From positions 62,001-126,000 of the forward strand of contig JAIDHX010000038.1 of NCBI GenBank assembly GCA_029053015.1: a stretch of 64,000 bases of DNA, written 5' to 3'. The stretch's first letter is position 1, and each line of letters starts with the position of its first letter. Below the pieces are notes generated by a model, which had not been told where the DNA came from, did not search any database, and saw nothing but the letters and a program-made list of their open reading frames with translations. Both the position numbers and the translations under genes were made by a program. This DNA is from Lachnospiraceae bacterium (GTDB lineage Bacteria; Bacillota; Clostridia; Lachnospirales; Lachnospiraceae). Shown here piece after piece: positions 53,160-62,034 of the stretch.

Positions 53160-53540
53160 TTAACACTCAACAACCGGGTAAGGCAGATTTTTAAATCCGC
53201 CTTTTGTCTTTATAGTTATTCGTCCTTCATTGATTTTCAGACAATCATCTACATTGATTTCATTTGAAAGACATCCATCCATTGTGCTTACAAATAAATT
53301 ATTAACATCATCTGCAACTGAAATCTCTTTTATCTGTCCGTTGTTTATTCTGGTGCCAATTCTATCAAGTTCTTCAATAGTTATCCTTGAAATGGGCATT
53401 CCCTCTGCACTCATTTCACACAAATCTCCGTCAAAATTATACTTTTGCATAAAGATAGTCTTACTAAATCCAACTATAATCCAATATGGCAACAGTGATC
53501 CTGCAAATGCTTTTTTCCTTGAGACTATAAGTTTCTTCAT
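53160..53540 (-). CDS. Hypothetical protein
   Basis: 126 residues. A basic N-terminus (MKKLIVSRKKAFAG) runs into a moderately hydrophobic stretch (LPYWIIVGFSKTIFM) and then a soluble acidic domain with ISRITIEELDRIGTRI and INEGRITIKTKGG. No family recognised. It lies upstream of the ABC-F leader, on the same strand, but a separate function is likely. Confidence 0.55.
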   Translation of the reverse strand: MKKLIVSRKKAFAGSLLPYWIIVGFSKTIFMQKYNFDGDLCEMSAEGMPISRITIEELDRIGTRINNGQIKEISVADDVNNLFVSTMDGCLSNEINVDDCLKINEGRITIKTKGGFKNLPYPVVEC

Positions 53541-53738
53541 GTCTGTTCTCTTATTAATTCCGCACGTTCCCCATCCGGCAAAGCATAAATATCATCTATT
53601 GTGTAAGATTCTTCTTTTTTTGATGTCTTTATAATATTTACCCCCGCTCTTAAGTGTATTATACACAAAATTTTCGGAAAATACAATCCCTCTCCGATTG
53701 CAGCCCTTTTACCTTTCGTGTTGATAAAATTGAAACCG

Positions 53739-54611
53739 TTAAAATCTTAGACCGCCACAATTTTCTGCAAGCCACTTTTTTACATATTCCACATATGCCA
53801 AATCATTCCCACTGAAACGTAAAAAATGGACATAGATTTGTGCCATATAGTATTGCACAGTATGAGCATTATAGCTGCCATATTTACAGTATCCTTTTAG
53901 AAACTGTTGCTGTTCCTCTTGTGTTTTCAAGAACTTTTGCCCCGGACGCAGAATCAATGCCCAGGCAATATCAAAGTCCCTGTCTCCATAACCGGATAAT
54001 TCAAAATCCAACACTGCGCTGATATGATGATCTTCCCATAGAATGTTTGCATAATGGAAATCCCCATGGGTAAAAACGAGCGTTTTATCAGAGGGCATAT
54101 TCACAAAATATGGTTTTAAAAATGCAATATCCAGCTTTTCCAAAACTTCATCAGTTGGTAAATGGAAAAATTTTCTGTCGGAAACCGGAACGGCATTAGG
54201 TTTTAAAGTATGAATGTACCCTAAAGTTTCTCCATATTCCTCCATATAAGATAGCGCCGCACCATCTTTATTGTCCCCAAGGATCACAGATAAACGCTGC
54301 CCCGGCATTTCAGACGTCACCACAAAAGGCGTGCCTTGAAAATCGGCGTCAAGTATTTTCGGGATATATGGCAAATCCAACTGTTTTAGAAGTAGAACCT
54401 CATTTTCAATGCCGGCGCCTTCCTGCCGGGCAACCTTGACATATGCTGTGATTTCTTTTCCCTCATAGGTTCCTTTCACGTGAAAAACATCGTTTCCGGC
54501 ATGGGGATACCCTAAAATTTCAATCGGATGGAATGTATGAAAATTCATCGCAAATAAGTCACACGTATCGCGCCATTTTTTAGGGTGCTGAAACAAAACT
54601 GTATTTGCCAT
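53739..54611 (-). CDS. Aminoglycoside phosphotransferase (APH)-family kinase
   Basis: 290 residues. The catalytic loop HGDFHYANILW (Asp in H-G-D, about residue 195) and the VLDFELSGYGD metal-binding motif are typical of the APH/choline kinase fold. N-terminal lobe strands are present (VKVARQEGAG). It could phosphorylate an antibiotic or a small metabolite; the family is broad. AGGAGG lies 11 bases upstream. Confidence 0.82.
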   Translation of the reverse strand: MANTVLFQHPKKWRDTCDLFAMNFHTFHPIEILGYPHAGNDVFHVKGTYEGKEITAYVKVARQEGAGIENEVLLLKQLDLPYIPKILDADFQGTPFVVTSEMPGQRLSVILGDNKDGAALSYMEEYGETLGYIHTLKPNAVPVSDRKFFHLPTDEVLEKLDIAFLKPYFVNMPSDKTLVFTHGDFHYANILWEDHHISAVLDFELSGYGDRDFDIAWALILRPGQKFLKTQEEQQQFLKGYCKYGSYNAHTVQYYMAQIYVHFLRFSGNDLAYVEYVKKWLAENCGGLRF

Positions 54612-54667
54612 ATAATGATCAACCTCCTTATTTTATGCTCCCCGCAAGCAATACCGATTACTCTTTT

Positions 54668-55087
54668 TTAAATTTCAAAATCTTCTGAGTGAAAATTGCT
54701 GTAATATCTTCCTTTCACAGCAGTAAATTTCAGCACACAGTAATCGGGGTCTGTCACGCCTTTTGCATAATATATGGTGTCGCCCTTCTGCCAGATCATC
54801 TCTTTACTGGCAGCATCCTCCAGTATCTCCATCGTACCGATTAACATAACACCCCTGAAAAAACGCTTATCATAAAAGTAAATGCTGGCATTGGGATTTT
54901 CCCGATACTGTGCCACCCGCATGGAAGAGGTATTGGTTGAAAACCAGAATTCCCGTATTCCCTCTCTTTTGCGGGGCGAAAGCATCGCTTTCATATTGGG
55001 AAATCCTTCCTCCGAAATCGATGCAATAAAAGAAACCTTTTGCTTGTCAATTAAATTACCTATGGTTTTTTCCGGATTTCTCATCAT
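54668..55087 (-). CDS. Pyridoxamine 5'-phosphate oxidase-like FMN-binding protein
   Basis: 139 residues from the ATG after GAGGAGG; a longer in-frame ATG at 55183 lies inside the previous gene. The split-barrel fold is seen as VSFIASISEEGFPNMKAML and FWFSTNTSSMRVAQYREN, with the GTMEIL strand. Such proteins bind FMN or heme and reduce small substrates. It overlaps the isomerase-like gene by 4 bases. Confidence 0.82.
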   Translation of the reverse strand: MMRNPEKTIGNLIDKQKVSFIASISEEGFPNMKAMLSPRKREGIREFWFSTNTSSMRVAQYRENPNASIYFYDKRFFRGVMLIGTMEILEDAASKEMIWQKGDTIYYAKGVTDPDYCVLKFTAVKGRYYSNFHSEDFEI

Positions 55088-55962
55088 AATAAATTCCTCC
55101 TCTGTGTTGTTGTCTCTGAAAAAATACATTTCCGCAAATACTCCAATGCCAGTTTCTGTCCCTCCAATTCCCTTTCCCCGCAATATACCGAATCATGGTA
55201 GCCCTCTACAGCAATATCGCCCTGATATCCTCCCCGCTGCAAAATATGAATGATTTCTTTCCAGTCCGTGTCCCCTCTTCCCGGAAAGCAGTGCTTGCAA
55301 TAAGATTCCCCGAACCAAATGCCATACTTCTCAATATGTTTTTTATTTAACTGCGCATCCTTTCCATGCACATGAAATACTTTGGGCAGCCAGTCGTTTA
55401 ACTGTTGTATCGGATTTATCAACTGCCCTACTTGATGAGCCGGCTCCCACTCCAGCCCCAATCGGTCACTGTCCACCTCTTGAAACATCATTTCCCATGC
55501 CCTTGGACAAAAGCCGATATTGCAGGTCGTTCCATACCAGTGACCATACATATGCGCATTTTCTATTCCAATTCTCACATTGCTGCTTTCTGCAACCCTG
55601 ACCAGTTCTGAAAAAACCTTTTTAAATTCCGGCATGGAATCGTCCACGCTTTTACCGGAAACCGCTCCTGCAAAAGTCCCGATAAAATCTGTTCCAAACA
55701 AATGTGCATTTTCCATACAGTATCTCAATTCCGCCCGTGCCTGCTCACTTGTCAACGGATTACAGTATAATCCAATCCCTGAAATAGTAACTCCTAAATC
55801 CCCAATTGTACTCTTCATCTTTTTAGACAGCTCATCCAAATCAATACCGCCCAGTGTTTCATTAAAATATAATTCAACTGTATCAAATCCCAACTTTATT
55901 GCATTTTCCAAATCCTCAAAGATGTGATTTCCCCTAATACATGTTCCAACCTTCATTTTCAT
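55084..55962 (-). CDS. Sugar phosphate isomerase/epimerase (xylose isomerase-like TIM barrel)
   Basis: 292 residues, AP endonuclease 2/xylose isomerase-like barrel. Candidate metal ligands appear in the order GIENAHMYGHW, LEWEPAHQ, FHVHGKDA and GRGDTDW. The substrate is probably a sugar or inositol derivative but is not identifiable. Its 3' end overlaps the PNPOx-like gene, so both are co-expressed. Confidence 0.83.
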   Translation of the reverse strand: MKMKVGTCIRGNHIFEDLENAIKLGFDTVELYFNETLGGIDLDELSKKMKSTIGDLGVTISGIGLYCNPLTSEQARAELRYCMENAHLFGTDFIGTFAGAVSGKSVDDSMPEFKKVFSELVRVAESSNVRIGIENAHMYGHWYGTTCNIGFCPRAWEMMFQEVDSDRLGLEWEPAHQVGQLINPIQQLNDWLPKVFHVHGKDAQLNKKHIEKYGIWFGESYCKHCFPGRGDTDWKEIIHILQRGGYQGDIAVEGYHDSVYCGERELEGQKLALEYLRKCIFSETTTQRRNLL

Positions 55963-56129
55963 TCCTCTCTTCTACTAATATTCTCAAATCATTTTTATCA
56001 TCTTTCTCTACAATATATAATACTTAATATTCGGTTAAAAATCTATACACTTTGTCGATTTTTAAAAATCAAAGTGATATAATAAATCCAACTTATCACT
56101 ATAATACAAAATATAAGAGGTCAAAATTG

Positions 56130-57218
56130 ATGAATATAAAATATCCTGACTATCGCAACTGCATAGCCAACCTTGCCTGCTCACTTCTGCAATATTACGG
56201 AGTAACCCCGCCCAATCCCACATTGCCGCAGGCCGATGCCCTTCTGCAAAAGGATTACAAAAATGTTGTACTGCTTCTGCTTGACGGTATGGGAATCAAT
56301 ATTCTGCAAAAACATCTTTCGGAAGACGGTTTTTTCCGCAGGCACCTGAAATCGGTATATTCCTCGACATTTCCGCCCACGACGGTAGCCGCGACCACCG
56401 CCGTTGACAGCGGTCTGTTTCCCAATCAGTCCGGCTGGCTTGGATGGACGGGATATTTTGATAAAATAGACAGAAATATTATTTATTTTTTCAGTATCGA
56501 TGACGATACGGGAGAGCAAATGGATTACAATGTGGCGCACACCTATGTGCCCTATGAAAGCGTCCGTGACAAAATAAAAAAATCCGGCACCGATGCTCAT
56601 TATCTTGCACCGTTTGTCGAGCCTTATCCCAAAAGCTACGCCGCTTTCTGCGAGGAAATCAAGCGGCTCTGCGACATGGACGGCCGCAAATACATATACG
56701 CTTACTGGGACGAACCGGATGCCACAATGCACAAAAACGGCGTTGACGGAGACGATATACGGCAGCTTCTTGCCGATATTGAAAAAATTACAGAGCAGTT
56801 TGCAGGCGGACTGCAGGATACCCTTTTGCTTATTACGGCCGACCACGGACATATTAACGTCAAAAATGAATCGTTAACCGACTATCCGGATATTACGGAA
56901 TGCCTTGTCCGTATGCCCTCCATAGAGATGCGAACGCTCAATTTCTTTATCAAAAACGGCATGAAAGAACAATTTTCCCAGACTTTCAACAGACATTTCG
57001 GCGAAAGCTTTCTGCTGCTTTCAAAAGAAGAGCTTATGGAAAAACAGCTTTTTGGCTGCGGAAATAACCACGCTGAACTGGATAACATGCTCGGCGACTA
57101 CCTTGCCGTCGCAATGGGCGATATTTCAATCGGCAACGTGCCAAACCATTTTAAAGGCAATCACGCCGGTCTTACCACAGAGGAGATGGAAATTCCTCTG
57201 ATTGCCATTACACGATAG
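56130..57218 (+). CDS. Alkaline phosphatase superfamily phosphodiesterase
   Basis: 362 residues from MNIKYPDYR, with AGAGGTC upstream. The type I phosphodiesterase/nucleotide pyrophosphatase fold is shown by LLLDGMGIN (first Asp), the nucleophile region STFPPTTVAATT, a DEPDATMHKNG motif and ADHGH. No signal peptide, so probably cytoplasmic. It is followed by a small membrane protein gene 32 bases away. Confidence 0.85.
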   Translation: MNIKYPDYRNCIANLACSLLQYYGVTPPNPTLPQADALLQKDYKNVVLLLLDGMGINILQKHLSEDGFFRRHLKSVYSSTFPPTTVAATTAVDSGLFPNQSGWLGWTGYFDKIDRNIIYFFSIDDDTGEQMDYNVAHTYVPYESVRDKIKKSGTDAHYLAPFVEPYPKSYAAFCEEIKRLCDMDGRKYIYAYWDEPDATMHKNGVDGDDIRQLLADIEKITEQFAGGLQDTLLLITADHGHINVKNESLTDYPDITECLVRMPSIEMRTLNFFIKNGMKEQFSQTFNRHFGESFLLLSKEELMEKQLFGCGNNHAELDNMLGDYLAVAMGDISIGNVPNHFKGNHAGLTTEEMEIPLIAITR

Positions 57219-57250
57219 CAGCGCAGACCAGTCAAAAGGAGGAAAATTTT

Positions 57251-57667
57251 ATGACACGTATCAAAAAAGAATCTTCTACGGAAAAGAAGAAATATACCCT
57301 ACAGCAGTGCGGCTGCATCTATTTGCTGGTAAACTGCATCTTTCTGCTTCCCACCGTGCTGGTTCGACCGCTTTTTGTCCCATTACTCGATATGCTGTAT
57401 CACCATCTCCCGAATTTTGCCCTCAAGATTTTAGATGTTATCGGTATGGTCTTTTTGGGTTGGTGGATACCACTCATTTTCTACTACCTTCTAAGACTGA
57501 TGTATCTGCATTTTGTATTATCGCTTGGCTTTTTGGGATTTTCTATATATAAACTGACCAAAGAGAAAAATATAAAGCTTTTTTTACTGATTCTTCTCCT
57601 GACGATAGTTTCCGCCGCGCTTAATTTTTACTGGCTGACACACGGCGGACCCTACACCGTCGTATAA
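57251..57667 (+). CDS. Small integral membrane protein
   Basis: 138 residues with about four hydrophobic segments (near 20-40, 58-78, 85-105 and 110-130) and a basic N-terminus. A perfect AGGAGG precedes the ATG. No family recognised. Probably co-transcribed with the phosphodiesterase gene. Confidence 0.65.
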   Translation: MTRIKKESSTEKKKYTLQQCGCIYLLVNCIFLLPTVLVRPLFVPLLDMLYHHLPNFALKILDVIGMVFLGWWIPLIFYYLLRLMYLHFVLSLGFLGFSIYKLTKEKNIKLFLLILLLTIVSAALNFYWLTHGGPYTVV

Positions 57668-57676
57668 GAAATAATA

Positions 57677-57714
57677 AAAACCTGTCCTCAAATGTGCCTG
57701 AGGACAGGTTTTCT
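57677..57714. terminator. Bidirectional terminator between convergent genes
   Basis: AAAACCTGTCCTCA pairs perfectly with TGAGGACAGGTTTT around an 8-base loop; A-rich and T-rich flanks allow use from both sides. Confidence 0.88.
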
Positions 57715-57715
57715 G

Positions 57716-58909
57716 TTACTTCTGCATACTCTGTATTGTATCTATAATTTGTTTTGCCACTTCTTCCTTGCTCATAATAGGAAGCTCTTTTGCACTATCT
57801 TTTGTGATGAGCGTTACGATATTGGTGTCTGTGCCGAAGCCCGCGCCCGCCTGCTTGACATTGTTGGCGACTATCATATCCACATGCTTTTTCTCCAGTT
57901 TGGCACGAGAGTTTTCCAGCATATTTTCCGTCTCCATGGAAAAGCCGCAGAGGAATTGCCCCTCCCTGCGATTGTTCCCCAAAAACTGTAAGATATCCTC
58001 GGTACGCTCTAAAGCAATTGACAGTTCCGTGTCCTTTTTCTTTATCTTTTCATCGGATACCTCCGCAGGGCGGTAATCCGCCACCGCTGCCGCCTTGATG
58101 ATAATGTCCTGCTCCTTATAGCAAGCTTTAACCGCATCCGCCATATCCTTTGCGGAAACTACATCAACAATCTTAACAAAGGAAGGCTTCGGCGTCTCCG
58201 TTTTGCCCGTGACTAACGTTACCTCTGCGCCCCTCTGCATACAATGCTTTGCTATGGCGTAGCCCATCTTACCGGTGGAGTGGTTGGTAATGTAGCGGAC
58301 TGGATCTAATTTTTCCATGGTGGGTCCGGCTGTTACAAGCACCTTCTTTCCCGCCAAATCCTTTTCATACGCCACTTCCCGCAAAATATATTCCAAAAGC
58401 ACCTGCTCGGAGGGCATTTTGCCTGCGCCAACGTCCCCGCACGCCAAATAGCCCGTATCCGGCGTAATAACCTCCATGCCGTAATGTACAAGCTTTTTGA
58501 TGTTGTCCTGCACAACAGGATTTTCATACATATGGGTATTCATGGCGGGCGATACAATTTTTTTACAGGTACACGCCATCACCGTAGTAGTCAGCATATC
58601 ATCCGCAATACCATTTGCCAGCTTGCCGATGACATTGGCAGACGCCGGCGCCACCAGCACTACATCCGTGCTCTTTGCCAGCGAAACATGCTCCACACTG
58701 TACTGAAAATTCCTGTCAAATGTATCAATCAGACATTTGTTGCCGGTCAGCGTTTCAAAGGTAATGGGGTTGATAAAATTTGTCGCGTTCTGCGTCATCA
58801 GCACAGTGATATTGGCATGAAGCTTTTTCAACATGCTCGCCAGATTGGCAATCTTATACGCCGCAATACTGCCCGTCACCGCCAATACAATATTTTTTCC
58901 TTCCAGCAT
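57716..58909 (-). CDS. coaBC: Bifunctional phosphopantothenoylcysteine decarboxylase/phosphopantothenate-cysteine ligase
   Basis: 397 residues. The CoaC flavoprotein half (1-185) has VTGSIAAYKIANL, catalytic His in VEHVSLAK, LVAPASANVIGKLANGIADD and SPAMNTHMYENP with a TGYLACGDVGAGKM lid. The CoaB half (190-397) has VTAGPTMEKLDPVRYITNHSTGKMG and AAAVADYRP. It performs two steps of coenzyme A synthesis. It is downstream of the ECF S-component gene with a palindromic repeat between. Confidence 0.95.
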   Translation of the reverse strand: MLEGKNIVLAVTGSIAAYKIANLASMLKKLHANITVLMTQNATNFINPITFETLTGNKCLIDTFDRNFQYSVEHVSLAKSTDVVLVAPASANVIGKLANGIADDMLTTTVMACTCKKIVSPAMNTHMYENPVVQDNIKKLVHYGMEVITPDTGYLACGDVGAGKMPSEQVLLEYILREVAYEKDLAGKKVLVTAGPTMEKLDPVRYITNHSTGKMGYAIAKHCMQRGAEVTLVTGKTETPKPSFVKIVDVVSAKDMADAVKACYKEQDIIIKAAAVADYRPAEVSDEKIKKKDTELSIALERTEDILQFLGNNRREGQFLCGFSMETENMLENSRAKLEKKHVDMIVANNVKQAGAGFGTDTNIVTLITKDSAKELPIMSKEEVAKQIIDTIQSMQK

Positions 58910-58936
58910 AATTTTTCTCCTTACTTATTATTGCTT

Positions 58937-59143
58937 TAGGTAATTGCGAAACTCATCTTTGCCTGTTTCGAATTGTGCACATGGCATATTCCATAAGCAG
59001 ACCCTTGCCAGCCGTCGGTACTTAGCTGCCGTGTTTTGGCAGCTTACGTACCGCTACGGCTGGCTCGGAGCGAAAGCGCGTCTGCGTTGGAATATGCCAT
59101 GCGCACAATGACAACAGCAATTTCTAAATTTCACAGTCACCTA
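58937..59143. repeat. MITE-like 207-bp palindromic element, copy B
   Basis: Same design as the element at 10214-10422, in the opposite orientation: terminal inverted repeats starting TAGGTAATTGCGAAAC and ending in TTTCACAGTCACCTA, arms CATGGCATATTCC/GGAATATGCCATG, and the shared GGAGCGAAAGCGCGTCTG segment. Its last three bases supply the TAG stop of the ECF S-component gene. Confidence 0.78.
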
Positions 59144-59809
59144 TTCCTGCGCTTTGGAGACAGCCGCTGTATCCTTGCGCACCTGCGGCATAACCTTTAA
59201 CAGCACCACGCTGACAGCCGTACCAATAATCACTGCCACAATGGCTTCCGGTATGCCGTTTGCCGCAATAATTCCCAGAATAACGTCATATACCGCATCA
59301 ATCGCAACGTTCTTCGCTGCCGCCAGCTCTTCTTTAAAGCAGAAATAAATCAAATTCATAACCAGCAAAGTATTCGTAAAAGCACCCAGCGCTGCCGCCA
59401 CAGGAATGGCAATCATCCTGCGACCCTTGAAATTTTTAAGCAGCTTTTCTATGCCTTTGTAAACAAAATAGGGAACAACACCGACCAGAATCCTGGGAAC
59501 CAACGCAATGACAACGCTCCAGCCATTGCCGCCTATACCACCCACCGAGTAGAACGGGGAAAAAGCAAAGGACAAAAGGCTCGGCTCTAAGGTGTTTTTT
59601 ATCAGACTTGTGAGGCCAAACACCCCTCCTAATACCGCTCCGATTTTCGGTCCAAGTACAATGGAGCCGACAATCACCGGCACATGGAGCAGGGTCGCCT
59701 TGATGATAATGAGATTAATGTAACCCACATTAGGTACGAAAGTCATGACAACAATAATTGCAATAAAAAGCGCCGTCACAACCATGTTAAAAGTTTTTTT
59801 ACTATTCAT
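59141..59809 (-). CDS. ECF transporter S component, possibly pantothenate
   Basis: 222 residues with about six membrane segments; the family pattern LLHVPVIVGSIVLGPKIGAVLGGVFGL, GNGWSVVIAL and a C-terminal GIPEAIVAVIIGTAV is typical of substrate-specific S components. The position directly upstream of coaBC supports pantothenate as substrate (PanT), but this is context only. It needs the shared EcfAAT module, which is not in the window. The stop codon lies in the adjacent repeat. Confidence 0.82.
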   Translation of the reverse strand: MNSKKTFNMVVTALFIAIIVVMTFVPNVGYINLIIIKATLLHVPVIVGSIVLGPKIGAVLGGVFGLTSLIKNTLEPSLLSFAFSPFYSVGGIGGNGWSVVIALVPRILVGVVPYFVYKGIEKLLKNFKGRRMIAIPVAAALGAFTNTLLVMNLIYFCFKEELAAAKNVAIDAVYDVILGIIAANGIPEAIVAVIIGTAVSVVLLKVMPQVRKDTAAVSKAQE

Positions 59810-59940
59810 TTTTGTTTCCTCCTGTTATCATTCTCTTTTTTAAGAGATACAATACGTTAAAAAAATAACATGATTTTCACAAAAAGTAAATAGGAGGAGC
59901 AAAAGTTTTGCAGATTTATACTAGGTTTACAGTAAGATAC

Positions 59941-60074
59941 GCCGGTGCGGCAGTCTATTCCCGCGTCGCCGCGCTTTCGCTCAAAAGAAGCGTAACGGCA
60001 CTAAGCTCGAAAAGACCTCGCTAAATGCCGACGCTTCTTAAAGGGCTCCTTTGGGAATAGACTGCCGCACCGGC
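59941..60074. repeat. Long hairpin element C
   Basis: Outer arms GCCGGTGCGGCAGTCTATTC and their exact complement (22 bp in all) enclose inner arms AAGAAGCGT/ACGCTTCTT. On the minus strand the core reads GCGAGGTCTTTTCGAGCTTA ... then GAGCGAAAGCGCG. The region between 59810 and 60296 has no gene. Confidence 0.75.
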
Positions 60075-60118
60075 TGGTTACTGGTGAAAATCGACCGTTA
60101 TTTATACTGCCACTTTCA

Positions 60119-60271
60119 GCCATCGGTCAGGCTTATGCCTGTTCAGACCGTATAAAAACACCCGCCCAAAGTCATGCAAGCATGACTTGGCGAGGTTTTT
60201 TCGAGCCTAGTACCGCTGTGTTTTTATCCGAGCGAGAGCGCGTCTGAACAGGCATAAGCCTGACCGACGGC
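60119..60271. repeat. Long hairpin element D
   Basis: Outer arms TCGGTCAGGCTTATGCCTGT and onward (about 26 bp) pair exactly; inner TATAAAAACAC pairs with GTGTTTTTAT, and a tip hairpin GTCATGC/GCATGAC follows. The plus strand carries GCGAGGTTTTTTCGAGCCTA and GAGCGAGAGCGCGTCTG, the same two motifs as element C on its minus strand. Confidence 0.78.
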
Positions 60272-60296
60272 ATGCCCTGCTGCCAGTCTAATTTCA

Positions 60297-61199
60297 CTAC
60301 GCCTTCTCAAAACAGTACTCAACCCGTAGTTTCCCTTCCGCAACTCCTGCCTCCACGTTTCCTCCCATAGCTTCCGTCAGAAGCTTTGAGATGGTCAGTC
60401 CGAGACCGGTGCTCTGGCTGGTGCGGGATTTTTCCTGTACATAAAATCGTTCAAACAAGTGGGCTGCATCCTCCGGCTTCAGTGCCGACGTATCGTTTTC
60501 AAACACAACGCTGATGTTATCTTTCTTTGCTGAAATTCCAATATAAAAGCTGCTTTCTGCATAGCGCAGGGCATTTTGCAGCATATTGTTGAAGATCCGC
60601 TCTAACGCGCCGGTATCAGCCGAAAGATAGAGCGGTTCTTCGGGCGCGTCAAACTGTACGGAAATTTTTTTCTTTTCAAATTCCTGATAAAAGAGAAGAC
60701 TTATTTCTTTGGCAAAATGTACGACCTCCAGCTTCTCCATATTCAGGTGATAGTCATTCATCTCCAGGCGGGACAAATCATAGAAATTGCCAATCAGTCC
60801 CTGCAGGCTTTTTGCTTTTTTGCTCACACGCTCTACAGCCGCCGCGTCCTCCGCACTCAGCTTATCCGTGTCCATAAGCTCCAGATAACCGATGATAGCC
60901 GTCAAAGGCGTGCGCAAATCGTGGCTGATATTTTCAATCTGTGCGCGCAGTGCTTTTTCCCTGTTTTGATAAAAAATTCTTTCCTTTCTTGTCAAAAGAA
61001 TGTAGCGGTTTAAATTTTCCAGCAGCTTCTCCAGACCTTTGTCCGGAAAAGAAAGAAGCAGAATCCGGTTCTCTTCCGAATTCTGTTCTATCGACGCAAG
61101 TTCCTCTGCTGCCTTTTTCACGGCAGACTTCAGGCTGTAAAAACGTACTATATAGATAACGGCAGTCAAAGCCGCTATTGTAAAAAGCAACCAACCCAT
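60297..61199 (-). CDS. Sensor histidine kinase
   Basis: 300 residues with one N-terminal membrane segment (2-19), a short coiled region, HisKA with ISHDLRTPLTAIIGY (about 93-107) and HATPase_c with NNMLQNALRYAES and STGLGLTISKLL. There is no extracellular sensor domain, so it may sense via its transmembrane helix or a partner ABC transporter, as in antimicrobial peptide sensing systems. It is the last gene of an operon with response regulator and ABC genes. Confidence 0.88.
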   Translation of the reverse strand: MGWLLFTIAALTAVIYIVRFYSLKSAVKKAAEELASIEQNSEENRILLLSFPDKGLEKLLENLNRYILLTRKERIFYQNREKALRAQIENISHDLRTPLTAIIGYLELMDTDKLSAEDAAAVERVSKKAKSLQGLIGNFYDLSRLEMNDYHLNMEKLEVVHFAKEISLLFYQEFEKKKISVQFDAPEEPLYLSADTGALERIFNNMLQNALRYAESSFYIGISAKKDNISVVFENDTSALKPEDAAHLFERFYVQEKSRTSQSTGLGLTISKLLTEAMGGNVEAGVAEGKLRVEYCFEKA

Positions 61200-61236
61200 A
61201 TGTCATTTCCTTTCCTGCCATTATCTGACACTTGCG

Positions 61237-62034
61237 TCATTTTATTTCTTTACGCCGAAGCCCCAACACACCCCATATCAGGAATATTGCAATCCCTATC
61301 ACGCCTGCAAGAATCATTCTAATCAGTCCGTCCCGTGTCATCCATGCCATGACCACTTCTCTTGCCATCCCATCCTCGGTTACGATAATCTGATTGTCCT
61401 GCAATACCTCGTACACCAGCCACTTGGAAAGCCTGGCAAAAAAATCAAACTTCTTCCCCATCATCCCCAAAATTTCGGACACCATAGGGACGCCTATCAT
61501 AAGTCCAAACCAGGACCAGATGGCTCCCGTCGTCGTTCCAAGCAAAAAGCAAAATGTAATGGCCGCAATTTCCCCTGTAAGCAGGGCCGGTATGCTTGCT
61601 CCGATTCCCCGAAACATTTTAAGCAAAACATCTATGCCGCTGTTTTCCAACAGCAGATACGCACTTATAATAAAAATACCCAGTACAGCCGCCAACGCAG
61701 CAACGGACACAATCATTCCCACCAAAATCTTGCCGAAATACAGAGAAATCCGCGAATACCCAAAGGCAATACTGTTGGAAATCGTTTTGTTTTTGTATTC
61801 GTCTGCAAAAATAATACTGCCCATGACCAGTGTCAGGAAAAAGACCGTGTTCAATGCACTCCACACCATACTAAAGACAAACGCTGTATTGTTGTAGGCA
61901 AAATGACCTCCCTGCCCAAAAAGATGCAGCACTACATTCATACTCAAGAGCAGCAACGCGCAGATTCCTGACAAAATATAAATTCCTTTAGAATGTACTA
62001 TCCTGTATAATTCGCTTTTAATATAATTCATCAT
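61237..62034 (-). CDS. ABC-2-type permease (immunity/efflux)
   Basis: 265 residues starting at the ATG in ATGA that overlaps the ATPase stop. About six hydrophobic segments and the N-terminal MMNYIKSELYRIVHSKG layout typical of lantibiotic-immunity or bacitracin-type permeases (NisE/ABC2_membrane). Works with the upstream ATPase. Confidence 0.82.
   Translation of the reverse strand: MMNYIKSELYRIVHSKGIYILSGICALLLLSMNVVLHLFGQGGHFAYNNTAFVFSMVWSALNTVFFLTLVMGSIIFADEYKNKTISNSIAFGYSRISLYFGKILVGMIVSVAALAAVLGIFIISAYLLLENSGIDVLLKMFRGIGASIPALLTGEIAAITFCFLLGTTTGAIWSWFGLMIGVPMVSEILGMMGKKFDFFARLSKWLVYEVLQDNQIIVTEDGMAREVVMAWMTRDGLIRMILAGVIGIAIFLIWGVLGLRRKEIK

Noticed and set aside
59941-60271. CRISPR array or tandem direct repeats
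   Set aside because: The structures are inverted, of different sequence in the arms, and without regular spacers; no cas genes are present.
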